Assembly: GCA_001580565.1 (NCBI GenBank) | Contig: LRBF01000049.1 | Span: forward strand, 1-64,000 | From: Caballeronia megalochromosomata | GTDB taxonomy: Bacteria; Pseudomonadota; Gammaproteobacteria; Burkholderiales; Burkholderiaceae | Length of the DNA stretch: 64,000 nt | Reading direction: 5' to 3' | In this document: in pieces, positions 26,062-37,936 of the stretch | Position numbering within the stretch: position 1 is the stretch's first letter | How the letters are laid out: every line of letters starts with the position of its first letter | Program-made: the position numbers and the translations under genes | The notes under the pieces: model-generated | The model's database searches: none | What the model was told of the DNA's origin: nothing | Seen by the model: only the letters and a program-made list of their open reading frames with translations

Positions 26062-26922
26062 ATGACTCTCTCGAAGACGCTGATCCACAGCGTAAGGGAC
26101 TGGTTGCCGGACAACCTGTACCTGAGCATTTATCATCGGCGCAGGATAGGGCGCTTTCCGAAGATGCGGAATCCGACGACGTTCAATGAAAAGATCCTGC
26201 GGCGCTGCCTCGAGCCCGATCCGCGCTTTGGCGATCTCAGCGACAAGCTGAAGGTGCGCGAATACGTTGCCGAGAAGATCGGCGAAGACTATCTCGTGCC
26301 GCTCGTGGCCGAGCCGTCGGCATTCACGAGGGACGTTTTCGACGCGCTTCCGCCGTCCTTCGTCATGAAGGCGAATCACGGCAGTGGCTTCGTACACCTC
26401 GTCAAGAACAAAAGCGAAACCTCGTTCGAAAAGCTCGATGCGATGGCGCAAAGCTGGTTATCGACCGACTTCTATGCAGTCGCGCGCGAACGGCATTACC
26501 GCACGATCGAACGGCGCATTTTCTTCGAAGCCCTTCTGACGGGACAAGACGGAAAAGTGCCGCCCGATCTGAAATTTCACGTCTTCAACAAGCAATCGGG
26601 CGAGCCCAAGATCTTCATCCTCGTCATCTCGGACCGCTTCGGAGCGCATCCGCGCGGCGACATGTACGACGCGGACTGGAACCTTCTCGACATCTCGATG
26701 GGCCATTACGCCCGCAGCACGACTCCGGATCCCCGGCCCGAAAACCTCGACGAGCTGCTGTCCGTTGCACGCACCCTGGCCAGCGACTTCGAATTCGTGC
26801 GCGTCGATCTGTACGATTCGAACGATGCCATCTACTTCGGGGAGCTAACATTCACACCCGGCGCGGGCATGTTTCCGCTGCGGCCGGACAGGGTGGATTA
26901 TGAGTGGGGAAGCCTGATGTAG
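26062..26922 (+). CDS. TupA-like ATP-grasp protein
   Basis: A 286-residue protein matching the TupA-like ATP-grasp family found in polysaccharide and teichuronopeptide clusters. Supporting segments are FPKMRNPTTFNEKILRR at the start, KVREYVAEKIGEDYLVPL, PPSFVMKANHGSGF (nucleotide-binding loop) and the C-terminal FVRVDLYD and FGELTFTPGAGM, which hold the metal-binding acidic residues. It probably ligates an amino acid or similar group to a glycan using ATP. The ATG has a GGAGGCG ribosome site. Two surface glycosyltransferase genes lie about 2 kb away. Confidence 0.85.
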   Translation: MTLSKTLIHSVRDWLPDNLYLSIYHRRRIGRFPKMRNPTTFNEKILRRCLEPDPRFGDLSDKLKVREYVAEKIGEDYLVPLVAEPSAFTRDVFDALPPSFVMKANHGSGFVHLVKNKSETSFEKLDAMAQSWLSTDFYAVARERHYRTIERRIFFEALLTGQDGKVPPDLKFHVFNKQSGEPKIFILVISDRFGAHPRGDMYDADWNLLDISMGHYARSTTPDPRPENLDELLSVARTLASDFEFVRVDLYDSNDAIYFGELTFTPGAGMFPLRPDRVDYEWGSLM

Positions 26923-26936
26923 AGGACGCGCGATCT

Positions 26937-28064
26937 CTATTCCAGCGCCTGCGCGCCACGCCATACCCGGCACTGTTGACGGACAACCTCATGCAATGAA
27001 TCGTGCGCGCCGTAAATCCGGCGCAGCCACAGTGCATCGCTCAGGCCGGAAGTCACGGTACGCCTGATGATATCGAGGCCTTCTTCCGCGCCCAGCACTT
27101 TTGCATGCGAGGCGATCGCGTCCAGCGTGGCGAGGATCTCGGCCCCAATCGGACCGCTATGCCCGGTTTCCGGATTTACGCACATCCCATCCAGCCCGAA
27201 GCGGCAGGCCATGAAGCGGTTGGTTCGATACACTTCATAATCCCGCTCACTCAGGCGCACAGGCTTGTCAACCAGCAGATAGCGCGCGAGCGCCTGGATA
27301 TAGGCGGCTATCGCCGCGGCCCATTCGACGCGCAGCGGCGTGTCCATGACGCGTATTTCGATCGTGCCATACCCCGGGCTTGGGCGAATGTCCCAGTAGA
27401 AGTCCTTGAGACTTTTGACGAGACCCGTATTCGTCATGCGTTCAAAGTACTCTTCGAATTCGGCCCAGGTCGTCATGAAAGGCGCTTGCCCCGACAAGGG
27501 AAATGGGGCGACCGAATTCAGCCGGGCGCATTGAAACTGCGTGTCGCTTCCCTGAACAAACGGAGAAGAAGCGGCCAAAGCGATGAAGTGCGGGATATAG
27601 CGCGAAAACGAATGCAGCAGAACCAGCGCCGAGTCGGGATCCGGACAGCCTACATGCACGTGCTGCCCGAAGATGGTGAATTGCTGGTACAGCGCTCCGT
27701 AAAGCCCCATGAGGTATTCCGAGCGCTCGCGCCCGTCCGAACGCTGGTCGTACCAGTTCTGGAAGAAGTTGGTCCCTCCACCGCACACGCCGACGTTGAG
27801 AAAGTCGGCTGCCCGGACGAGCGTATCGCGAAGCACCTGCAATTCGTTTCTTGCCTGATCAAAGTCTCGACATATGCCGGTCGACAACTCGATCATCCCT
27901 TCTGTCGTCTCCGGATTGATCGCTCCGGCAAAGGTCTCTTCCTTGACGCGATTCAGTAGCTCCGTTGTCGCCTTCGTCAGATTGTAGTCGTGGGTATTGA
28001 CGACCTGAACTTCGAGTTCGACGCCAATCGTGAACGGATCTGATGACGCAAAGGGCTGCAGCAT
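26937..28064 (-). CDS. YbdK-type carboxylate-amine ligase
   Basis: A 375-residue protein of the glutamate-cysteine ligase 2 (YbdK) family, which makes amide bonds with ATP. Hallmarks are [12 protein letters not shown] at the N terminus, [39 protein letters not shown] and the C-terminal [14 protein letters not shown]. coli YbdK has weak gamma-glutamylcysteine synthetase activity, but the natural substrate is not settled. It is convergent with the ATP-grasp gene, 14 bp apart, and upstream of it lies the IclR gene. Confidence 0.92.
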   Translation of the reverse strand: MLQPFASSDPFTIGVELEVQVVNTHDYNLTKATTELLNRVKEETFAGAINPETTEGMIELSTGICRDFDQARNELQVLRDTLVRAADFLNVGVCGGGTNFFQNWYDQRSDGRERSEYLMGLYGALYQQFTIFGQHVHVGCPDPDSALVLLHSFSRYIPHFIALAASSPFVQGSDTQFQCARLNSVAPFPLSGQAPFMTTWAEFEEYFERMTNTGLVKSLKDFYWDIRPSPGYGTIEIRVMDTPLRVEWAAAIAAYIQALARYLLVDKPVRLSERDYEVYRTNRFMACRFGLDGMCVNPETGHSGPIGAEILATLDAIASHAKVLGAEEGLDIIRRTVTSGLSDALWLRRIYGAHDSLHEVVRQQCRVWRGAQALE

Positions 28065-28112
28065 GGGATGTCCTGTTGCACGGAGACGAAGCCCGGAATA
28101 GGCGATTTCATT

Positions 28113-28934
28113 TTACGCGCGCTGGTCTGATTCCTTTAGCTTCGCGATGCTCGCATCGTACCGCGCCCCGTTGCCGCCGAGCGCGATGGTCGCGCGCTTT
28201 GCGCTGTCGAGCAGACTCGCCAGTGCGGCGTCGATGGTCGCAGGCGCATCGAATCGACCTTTCGGTCCCGACAAGGTAAGGGCGCCCACCAGCGTGCCCG
28301 TCGAATCGAACACGGGCACGGACGTCGAGGCAGTCTCGGGATCGCGTTCACCGTATGAGACCGCCCAGAGCCGCTCGCGAACCTCGTCCCAGCGCGGGTC
28401 CTGCGTCTCCGTGAAGGCGAGCAGGACTTTGCCAGACGCGCCTTTATCGATCGCGAACTCCTCGCCGACGCGGATCGACACCCTGACGCTTCTCGAAGGT
28501 TCGACGCGATACAGCACGAGGCGGTGATCCCCTTGCCTCACATAGAAAGAAGCGGTCTCGCCGAGGTCGCGGCTCAGTTGCTGAAGCAGCGGTTCGATAG
28601 CAGGGCCGACCTGGAAAGATCGCTGATAGAGCGTGGCAAGGCGTAGCGGCTGGTGGCCGATCGCATACTGCCCGTCGCTCAGCTTGCGTATATACCCTCC
28701 GTGCTCCAGCGCGCCGAGCAGGCGCAAGACCGTGCTCTTGTAGAGGCCGGTCCGGCGTGAGAGTTCGGTCAGCGTCAGGCGGTCGTCGCTTAGTCCGAAC
28801 GCGTTGAGAATCGCGAACGCCCGATCGAGGACCGCGACGCCGCTCGATGTATCGGGTGTGTCGGGCGGGGCGCCGGGTGTCGGATCTGCGTCTACGGCCA
28901 CGGTTTCATTCCTGGTCAGCTTTCGTCTCGACAC
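28113..28934 (-). CDS. IclR-family transcriptional regulator
   Basis: A 273-residue regulator with a winged helix near residues 25-95 (LDRAFAILNAFGLSDDRLTL, then SRRTGLYKSTVLRLLGALEHGG) and a GAF-like effector domain with the conserved VRVSIRVGEEFAIDKGASGKVLLAF region. The start is GTG. It is divergent from the HMG-CoA-lyase-like gene, and the gap holds several GTTCT/AGAAC half-sites. It most likely controls the four-gene operon 29075-33850 in response to a pathway acid. Confidence 0.92.
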   Translation of the reverse strand: MSRRKLTRNETVAVDADPTPGAPPDTPDTSSGVAVLDRAFAILNAFGLSDDRLTLTELSRRTGLYKSTVLRLLGALEHGGYIRKLSDGQYAIGHQPLRLATLYQRSFQVGPAIEPLLQQLSRDLGETASFYVRQGDHRLVLYRVEPSRSVRVSIRVGEEFAIDKGASGKVLLAFTETQDPRWDEVRERLWAVSYGERDPETASTSVPVFDSTGTLVGALTLSGPKGRFDAPATIDAALASLLDSAKRATIALGGNGARYDASIAKLKESDQRA

Positions 28935-28952
28935 TCTACTGTTTCACCAGAC

Positions 28953-29061
28953 AGAACTCAAGTTCTAAAAAAGCGTGAATTTCGGGGTTTACCCACCTTA
29001 ACCGCGCCTTGTCGCAGGCTTATAGTTCTTTCTCATAGAACACAGGTCTGTCAGATAGAAC
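28953..29061. promoter_or_regulatory. IclR operator region with repeated GTTCT/AGAAC half-sites
   Basis: A perfect AGAACT-CA-AGTTCT palindrome lies at 28953-28966, next to the IclR start. A second pair, GTTCT-N7-AGAAC, lies at 29025-29041, and another AGAAC at 29057-29061 lies directly before the ribosome site of the lyase gene. The recurrence in a divergent gap suggests operators for IclR and the operon. Confidence 0.6.
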
Positions 29062-29074
29062 AAAGGAGCCGATT

Positions 29075-30058
29075 TTGACCACTTCCAATCGAAAAGTTTT
29101 GATCAGCGAGGTCGGGCCGCGCGACGGTCTGCAGAGCATCAGCAGCGTCATGCCGACAGCGGCCAAACTGCGATGGATTTCGGCGCTGGCCGCGGCTGGC
29201 CTGAAGGAGATCGAAGTGGGTTCATTCGTGCCGCCGAAGTTGCTGCCGCAGATGGCGGACATCCGCGAGGTCGTGCGTCACGCGCGCTCGATTCCCGGTC
29301 TGCATGTGGCCGTTCTTGCGCCCAATTTGCAGGGCGCGCAAAGCGCATTCGAAGCAGGCGTACACAAGATCACACTGCCTGTCTCGGTGACCGACGAGCA
29401 CTCGATGGCCAACATCCGCAAGACGACCGGGCAGATGATCGAAGAGGTTCGCGACATCGTCGCCTTGCGCGACGAACGGTTTCAGGGCGTGCAGATCGAG
29501 GCGGGCGTATCGGTCGCGTTTGGCTGCACCATCGCGGGCTTCGTTTCCGACGACCAGACGATGCAGATGTGCCTCGCGATGGCCGAGTGCGGCGTCGACG
29601 AGATCGGTCTTTCGGATACCAGCGGATACGCCAATCCGGCTCAGGTTCGGCGCATGTTCCGCCGCCTGCAGGCCGAAGTCGGCGACAAGGCCGGCGGCGC
29701 GCACTTTCACAATACGCGCGGCCAGGGACTGGCGAATGTCGTCGCGGCGCTCGATGCGGGCGTCACCACGATCGATTCGAGTCAGGCCGGTCTCGGTGGC
29801 TGTCCGTACGCGCCGGGCGCGACCGGCAATATCGTCACGGAAGATCTTGCCTTCCTGCTCGAGGCGATGGGCTACGACACGGGCGTGGACATCGACAGAC
29901 TCATTGCCGCGCGCACGATCCTCGCCGAGGCGCTGACGGGCGAAGCGCTCTACGGCCATGTGCAGGACGCCGGACTTCCCAGAGGATTCACATACGCGAA
30001 CGGGCGCGCACCGAGCGCGCCGCAACCGGAAGGCTGTCTGCTGGGAGTCGCGCAATGA
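29075..30058 (+). CDS. Hydroxymethylglutaryl-CoA lyase family enzyme
   Basis: A 327-residue TIM-barrel lyase. SEVGPRDGLQ at the N terminus, the metal-binding AHFHNTRGQG and the Cys loop GGCPYAPGATGN are the signature features of HMG-CoA lyase and related 3-hydroxyacyl-CoA lyases such as those for citramalyl-CoA. It would cleave a tertiary 3-hydroxyacyl-CoA to acetyl-CoA or acetoacetate plus another acid or thioester. The start is TTG with an AAAGGAG ribosome site 6 bases upstream. The CoA transferase gene overlaps its stop (ATGA) and could supply the CoA thioester. Confidence 0.9.
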   Translation: MTTSNRKVLISEVGPRDGLQSISSVMPTAAKLRWISALAAAGLKEIEVGSFVPPKLLPQMADIREVVRHARSIPGLHVAVLAPNLQGAQSAFEAGVHKITLPVSVTDEHSMANIRKTTGQMIEEVRDIVALRDERFQGVQIEAGVSVAFGCTIAGFVSDDQTMQMCLAMAECGVDEIGLSDTSGYANPAQVRRMFRRLQAEVGDKAGGAHFHNTRGQGLANVVAALDAGVTTIDSSQAGLGGCPYAPGATGNIVTEDLAFLLEAMGYDTGVDIDRLIAARTILAEALTGEALYGHVQDAGLPRGFTYANGRAPSAPQPEGCLLGVAQ

Positions 30059-31329
30059 GCGAAGCACAAGTGAACCAGTCGTTGCCGTACAGCGGTGTGC
30101 GCGTCGTCGAGATGACGCATATGGTCATGGGTCCGACATGCGGCATGGTGCTGGCGGATCTGGGAGCGGAAGTCATCAAGATCGAACCGATCGCCGGCGA
30201 CAGCACGCGCGCCCTTCGGGGGTCCGGCGCGGGCTTCTTCAGCACGTTCAACCGCAACAAGAAAAGCATTGCGGTGGATGTGAAAGATCCACGCGGCATC
30301 GAGATCGTCCACAAGTTGCTCGCGGGCGCCGATGTCTTCAGCGAGAACTTCAAGAGCGGCACGATGAACAAGCTCGGCCTCGGTTATGCCGCGCTGTCGA
30401 CGCTTAATCCGCGTTTGATCTACGTGTCGCACAAGGGCTTTCTGCCCGGTCCATACGATCACCGCACCGCGCTCGATGAAGTCGTGCAGATGATGGGCGG
30501 ACTCGCTTACATGACGGGACCGGAAGGCCGGCCGTTGCGTGCAGGCACGAGCGTCAACGACATCATGGGCGGCATGTTCGGCGCGATCGGCGCGATGGCC
30601 GCGCTTGCCCAACGCGAGCGCACCGGCCGGGGTCAGGAAGTGCAGAGCGCGCTTTTCGAGAACAACGTTTTTCTCGTGGCTCAGCACATGATGCAATTCG
30701 CCGTGACAGGCAAGGCCGCTGCGCCGATGCCGAGCCGCATTTCAGCCTGGGCCGTCTACGACGTGTTCTCGGTCAAAAACGGCGAGCAGATTTTCCTGGC
30801 GGTCGTATCGGATACGCAGTGGGCGCTGTTCTGCGACGCATTCGGACTGACCGCGCTCAAGTCCGACGAGCGGATCGCCACCAACAATCAGCGTGTGCAG
30901 GCCCGCGAGTGGTTGTTGCCCGAACTTCGCAGGCACATGGAGGCGTTCACCGCCGCCGAAATCAGCGCCATCTTCGAACGCTGCGGATTGCCGTATGCGC
31001 CGATTACGAAGCCTCAGGATCTCTTCGACGATCCTCACCTGCTGGCAACCGGCGGACTCGCCGACGTGATCTTGCCGCCCGACGCGAGCGGCGCGGGTCA
31101 GCCGGTATCGACGAAGACCGCGTTGCTGCCCCTGACGCTCGATGGCGAGCGTCTGCATCTGCGTGCGGCGCCGCCTTCGCTCGGACAGGACACGCAGGCG
31201 CTTCTCATGCAGCTTGGTTACACGTCCGAAGACCTCCGGCAGTTGAGCGAGGCCGGCGTCGTGAAATGCCAGAACCGTGGGCCGGGCGATGCATCGCATC
31301 CTTCGGACAACGAACTCGCCAGCGCCTGA
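30055..31329 (+). CDS. CaiB/BaiF family CoA transferase (with the lyase)
   Basis: A 424-residue family III CoA transferase. Family segments are VVEMTHMVMGPTCGMVLADL, GAEVIKIEP, NRNKKSIAVD and the catalytic Asp region AGTSVNDIMGGMF. It moves CoA between carboxylic acids, here probably activating the substrate of the preceding lyase. The ATG overlaps the lyase stop as ATGA. A 30-residue polar tail (KCQNRGPGD onward) extends beyond the conserved fold. Confidence 0.92.
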   Translation: MSEAQVNQSLPYSGVRVVEMTHMVMGPTCGMVLADLGAEVIKIEPIAGDSTRALRGSGAGFFSTFNRNKKSIAVDVKDPRGIEIVHKLLAGADVFSENFKSGTMNKLGLGYAALSTLNPRLIYVSHKGFLPGPYDHRTALDEVVQMMGGLAYMTGPEGRPLRAGTSVNDIMGGMFGAIGAMAALAQRERTGRGQEVQSALFENNVFLVAQHMMQFAVTGKAAAPMPSRISAWAVYDVFSVKNGEQIFLAVVSDTQWALFCDAFGLTALKSDERIATNNQRVQAREWLLPELRRHMEAFTAAEISAIFERCGLPYAPITKPQDLFDDPHLLATGGLADVILPPDASGAGQPVSTKTALLPLTLDGERLHLRAAPPSLGQDTQALLMQLGYTSEDLRQLSEAGVVKCQNRGPGDASHPSDNELASA

Positions 31330-31409
31330 AACTGTAAAGCACATAAGAATCACTGGGCCGCGCGCACGGCATGGCCTCGCTCGGCCAGTGATTCGTCCGG
31401 AGACGAACC

Positions 31410-32717
31410 ATGACATCCATTCCCTCGAATCTGACGGCCGATAGTCCCGTCGATTCCACGCTTGAACAGCAGGCGGTGAGGAAAGCCGCGTGGCGCTTCA
31501 TTCCGCTACTCGCGCTCGCGTATTTTTTCAACTATCTGGATCGCACCAGCGTGGGCTTTGCCGCGCTGACGATGAACCGCGATCTCGGCCTCACCGCGAC
31601 TCAGTTCGGCTGGGGCGCGGGCATCATGTTCGCGGGCTACTGCATCTGCGAGGTGCCGAGCAATCTCGCGTTGTATCGCTTCGGTGCACGGCGCTGGCTT
31701 GCCCGCATCATGATTACGTGGGGATTCTTCGCGGCGGCGACGGCGCTCGCCGTGGGACCGACGAGCTTCTATGCGATCCGGCTGCTGCTGGGCATCGGCG
31801 AAGCGGGCTTCTTTCCGGGCGTGATCTTCTTTCTCGCCGTCTGGTTTCCGGCGAGCTATCGCACGCGCGTGCTCGCGTGGTTCACCGTCTCCACGCCGCT
31901 TTCGTCGCTCGTCGGCGGTCCGCTTTCCGCGTGGCTCCTCAAGATGGACGGCGTCCTCGGTCTGGCAGGCTGGAAATGGATGTTCATCGTCGAAGGCTTG
32001 CCCGCGTGTCTGCTGGGCTTCCTCGTGTTGAAGATGCTCGCGGACAAACCCGCGGATGCGAAGTGGCTCTCGCCGGCTGAACGTCAGGCGCTTCAGCGCG
32101 CCTTCGACCGCGAAGGTTCGGCCAGCCAGAAGAAAAAGAACTTCGGCGCCGCGTTGAAGGATGCGCGCATGTACGTCCTCGCGATGATCTCCTTCGGCTT
32201 CACGATGGGCTCCTACGGCATCGGCATCTGGCTGCCGCAGATGCTCAAGGCGCACGGCATGAGCGTGACGCAGACCGGCTGGGTGTCCGCGGTACCGTAT
32301 TTCTTCGCAACGATCGCACTGCTCTGGTGGGCCAGACGTGTGGATCGTCGTGGCGGACACATTGCGAATCTGGCTGCGGGTCTCTTGATCGGCGCCGTGG
32401 CGCTCGGGGTATCGACGTACTTTGAGCAACTGGTTCCGGCCATGACCGGCATCACGCTGGCGCTCATCGGCACCATCGCGGGCCGCACGATCTTCTACAC
32501 GTTGCCGGCAAGATTTCTGTCCGGACAGGCCGCCGCCGGCGGGCTGGCGCTCATCAACTCCATCGGCGCGCTGGGGGGATTTGCCGGACCGTATCTCGTC
32601 GGCTATCTCAAGGACAGCTTCGGCACCTTCACGGCGGGCATGATCGGCCTGTCCGTCGTGCTGGCCATCACGACCTTGCTGACGCTTTCGCTGTACGCGT
32701 TCAACCGGGGGGAATGA
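31410..32717 (+). CDS. MFS transporter, anion:cation symporter (ACS) family
   Basis: A 435-residue carrier with twelve helices and ACS-family features: FFNYLDRTSVGFAALTMNRD in helix 1, GYCICEVPSNLALYRFGARRW after helix 2, and GIGEAGFFPGVIFFLAVWFP. This family imports organic acids and aromatic acids, so it probably takes up the substrate of the IclR-linked pathway. Its stop overlaps the amidohydrolase start by 4 bp. Confidence 0.92.
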   Translation: MTSIPSNLTADSPVDSTLEQQAVRKAAWRFIPLLALAYFFNYLDRTSVGFAALTMNRDLGLTATQFGWGAGIMFAGYCICEVPSNLALYRFGARRWLARIMITWGFFAAATALAVGPTSFYAIRLLLGIGEAGFFPGVIFFLAVWFPASYRTRVLAWFTVSTPLSSLVGGPLSAWLLKMDGVLGLAGWKWMFIVEGLPACLLGFLVLKMLADKPADAKWLSPAERQALQRAFDREGSASQKKKNFGAALKDARMYVLAMISFGFTMGSYGIGIWLPQMLKAHGMSVTQTGWVSAVPYFFATIALLWWARRVDRRGGHIANLAAGLLIGAVALGVSTYFEQLVPAMTGITLALIGTIAGRTIFYTLPARFLSGQAAAGGLALINSIGALGGFAGPYLVGYLKDSFGTFTAGMIGLSVVLAITTLLTLSLYAFNRGE

Positions 32718-33850
32718 ACATGGACACACTTCGTTCATCCCGGCGACGCCGGCTTCTCGGCGCGGCCGCGGCATCCATCATGATTCCGGCCATCGCTGCG
32801 CGTCAGGCGCTGGCAAAAGAGGAAACACGCACCATGAGCACGACCAGCAACTACCTGCCCGTTCGCGCGCAATGGCTCGCGTCCGGCACCGAAGCCGCGC
32901 TCGAACCGGACATGCCGATCATCGATGCGCATCATCATTTTTATGAACGCACCGGCTGGACCTATCTGCTCGACGAGTATCTTCAGGACGCGCGCTCGGG
33001 GCACAACATCACCGCGTCGGTGTACATGCAGGCGCTGACGCGCTATCGGACGTCCGGCGCGGAGCAGTTGCGGCCGGTCGGAGAAATCGAGTACGTGACG
33101 GGCGTGACGGCCCCGTTGCAACGTGGCGGGCCTCAGGTCGCGAAGGGTATCGTCGGATATGCGGATCTTCGTCGTGGCGCGGCCGTGCGCGAAGTGCTGG
33201 AGGCGGAGCTTCAAGCCGGCGACGGACGTTTGCGCGGCGTACGGCACCTCGTGACGTGGGACGCGGACACCACCCTCGTGAATCCTCTCTCGGCCGCGGC
33301 GCGCGGACTGTTGCTCGATCCCACCTATCGCGCGGGCGTGGCGCAACTCGGAACGTTGGGCCTCTCATACGATGCGTGGCTCTTCTTCCCGCAACTGCCC
33401 GAGCTATTCGATCTCGCCAGGGCTTTTCCGGATACGCCTGTCATCGTCAATCACTGCGGTGGCGTGGTGCGCATCGCCAGTTATGCGGATCAACGCAAGG
33501 AAGTATTCGATGCATGGTCGCGCGCCATGCGCGAACTCGCGCAACTACCCAACGTGTATGTCAAGGTCGGCGGCCTGGGCATGCGTATCAACGGCTTCGA
33601 CTTCGAAAGAGGCGAGCGCCCGCCTTCATCGACACAACTCGCTGATGCGTGGAAGCCCTGGATGCACACCTGTATCGAGGCCTTCGGCGCGGATCGCTGC
33701 ATGTTCGAGAGCAATTTCCCCGTCGACAAAGGCTCGTATCCGTTCAGCAACGGCTGGAACGCGTTCAAGCGCCTGACCGCTCAGGCCGGTGATGGCGAGC
33801 GGGAGGCGCTATTCAGAGGGACGGTGGCGAAGGTGTACCGGCTCGCGTGA
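32714..33850 (+). CDS. Amidohydrolase (TIM-barrel) with an apparent Tat signal
   Basis: A 378-residue metal-dependent hydrolase of the amidohydrolase 2 group. The metal motif reads PIIDAHHHFYER, and later metal ligands are in VIVNHCGG and the C-terminal MFESNFPVDKG. The N terminus SRRRRLLGAAAAS followed by a hydrophobic stretch resembles a twin-arginine signal, unusual for this mostly cytoplasmic family. An internal ATG at 32834 (MSTTSNYLPV) would give a cytoplasmic form. The ATG at 32714 is coupled to the MFS stop as ATGA. It would hydrolyse a lactone, ester or amide precursor of the pathway. Confidence 0.88.
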   Translation: MNMDTLRSSRRRRLLGAAAASIMIPAIAARQALAKEETRTMSTTSNYLPVRAQWLASGTEAALEPDMPIIDAHHHFYERTGWTYLLDEYLQDARSGHNITASVYMQALTRYRTSGAEQLRPVGEIEYVTGVTAPLQRGGPQVAKGIVGYADLRRGAAVREVLEAELQAGDGRLRGVRHLVTWDADTTLVNPLSAAARGLLLDPTYRAGVAQLGTLGLSYDAWLFFPQLPELFDLARAFPDTPVIVNHCGGVVRIASYADQRKEVFDAWSRAMRELAQLPNVYVKVGGLGMRINGFDFERGERPPSSTQLADAWKPWMHTCIEAFGADRCMFESNFPVDKGSYPFSNGWNAFKRLTAQAGDGEREALFRGTVAKVYRLA

Positions 33851-33860
33851 GCGTCTCGAC

Positions 33861-35054
33861 TCAGTCCGGCGACACGTCGGGAACGTACACGCGGCCTTCC
33901 ATCAGCACGCGCGCGCTGCGGCTCATGATGGCCTTCTTCACCTGCCACTCGCCGTTCGATTCGACCGCCTCCGCACCCACGCGCAACGTGCCCGAAGGAT
34001 GGCCGAAGCGCACCGACTGCCGCTCGCCGCCGCCCGCCGCGAGGTTGACGAGCGTGCCCGGAATCGCCGCCGCCGTGCCGATGGCGACGGCAGCCGTGCC
34101 CATCATCGCGTGATGCAGCTTGCCCATCGACATCGCGCGCACGAGCACATCGACATCGTCCGCGCCGATGCGCTTGCCGCTCGATGCGACATAGTCCGCC
34201 GGACGCGCGACGAACGCGATCTTCGGCGTGTGCTGACGCGTGGCGATTTCATCGAGGCTCCTGATCAGCCCCATGCGCAGCGCGCCGTATGCGCGAATGG
34301 TTTCGAAGCGCTTCAACGCCGCGTCGTCGCCGTTGATGGCGTCCTGAAGCTCGGTGCCCTTGTAGCCGATGTCATCCGCGTTCACGAAGATCGTCGGAAT
34401 GCCCGCGTTGATCATCGTCGCCTTGAAGGTGCCGACACCCGGCACGTCGAGATCGTCGACGACATTGCCCGTCGGGAACATCGCGCCTTGTGCGCCTTCT
34501 TCCTCCGCTGCCGGATCGAGGAATTCGAGCTGCACTTCGGCGGCCGGGAAAGTCACGCCGTCCAGTTCGAAGTCGCCGGTTTCCTGCACTGCGCCGCTCG
34601 TCATCGGCACATGCGCGATGATCGTCTTGCCGATATTCGCCTGCCAGATGCGCACGGTCGCGATGCCGTTGTCCGGCACGCGTTCCGGATCGACGAGGCC
34701 GCCTGCGATCGCGAACGGTCCCACCGCCGCGGAGAGATTGCCGCAATTGCCGCTCCAGTCGACGAACGGCTTGTCGATGGACACCTGGCCGAAGAGATAA
34801 TCGACGTCATGACCGGGCCGCGCGCTCTTCGAGACGATGACCGTCTTGCTCGTGCTCGATGTCGCGCCGCCCATGCCGTCGATCTGCTTGCCATACGGGT
34901 CCGGGCTGCCGATGACGCGCAAAAAGAGCGCGTCGCGCGCGAGGCCGGGCACGCGCGCCGCTTCGGGCAAGTCGTTCAGGCGAAAGAAAACGCCCTTGCT
35001 GGTGCCGCCGCGCATGTAAGTCGCGGCGATCTTGATCTGTGGTGCGTGTGCCAT
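33861..35054 (-). CDS. prpF: 2-methylaconitate cis-trans isomerase
   Basis: A 397-residue diaminopimelate-epimerase-fold isomerase. It begins IKIAATYMRGGTSKGVFF and has GNCGNLSAAVGPFA, as in PrpF. It converts the trans-type 2-methylaconitate made by AcnD into the isomer used in the 2-methylcitrate cycle. PrpF is characteristically paired with AcnD, whose gene lies 23 bp upstream. The ATG at 35054 is the usual start of the family. It is convergent with the amidohydrolase gene, 10 bp apart. Confidence 0.95.
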   Translation of the reverse strand: MAHAPQIKIAATYMRGGTSKGVFFRLNDLPEAARVPGLARDALFLRVIGSPDPYGKQIDGMGGATSSTSKTVIVSKSARPGHDVDYLFGQVSIDKPFVDWSGNCGNLSAAVGPFAIAGGLVDPERVPDNGIATVRIWQANIGKTIIAHVPMTSGAVQETGDFELDGVTFPAAEVQLEFLDPAAEEEGAQGAMFPTGNVVDDLDVPGVGTFKATMINAGIPTIFVNADDIGYKGTELQDAINGDDAALKRFETIRAYGALRMGLIRSLDEIATRQHTPKIAFVARPADYVASSGKRIGADDVDVLVRAMSMGKLHHAMMGTAAVAIGTAAAIPGTLVNLAAGGGERQSVRFGHPSGTLRVGAEAVESNGEWQVKKAIMSRSARVLMEGRVYVPDVSPD

Positions 35055-35077
35055 GTGGTTCCAGTCTCCGTACGTTG

Positions 35078-37675
<2,598 letters not shown>

Positions 37676-37850
37676 CGCGGTGTCTCGGTCATTGCATGGT
37701 CTTTCAGATGCCACGCTCGAAGGGTACTGTGGGGAGACCCCTTCGTCTAAAAATTCGGTCTATTGTAGGCGCCGCTGGCGTTACGGTTCGAGGGGAGATT
37801 ACGCTCAACTCGCGTATCGGTCATCACCGGCTTTTGCATCGATTGCGGTA

Positions 37851-37887
37851 AAAAAAGGGCCCGCTGCCGGGTGCGGCAGCGGAGCCC
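37851..37887 (-). terminator. Intrinsic terminator after prpC
   Basis: On the minus strand a GC-rich 12-bp stem with one bulged base (arms 37857-37868 and 37875-37887, 6-nt loop) is followed by six T residues. It lies 50 bp past the prpC stop and would split prpB-prpC from acnD-prpF, fully or partly. Confidence 0.88.
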
Positions 37888-37936
37888 GAAGCCCTCACGT
37901 ATCTCGCGTATCAACGTCAAGGGGGTTCGATGCGCC

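Noticed and set aside
21115..28064. A complete capsule or exopolysaccharide cluster
   Set aside because: Only two glycosyltransferases and one ATP-grasp protein are present. No flippase, polymerase, export or nucleotide-sugar genes are seen.
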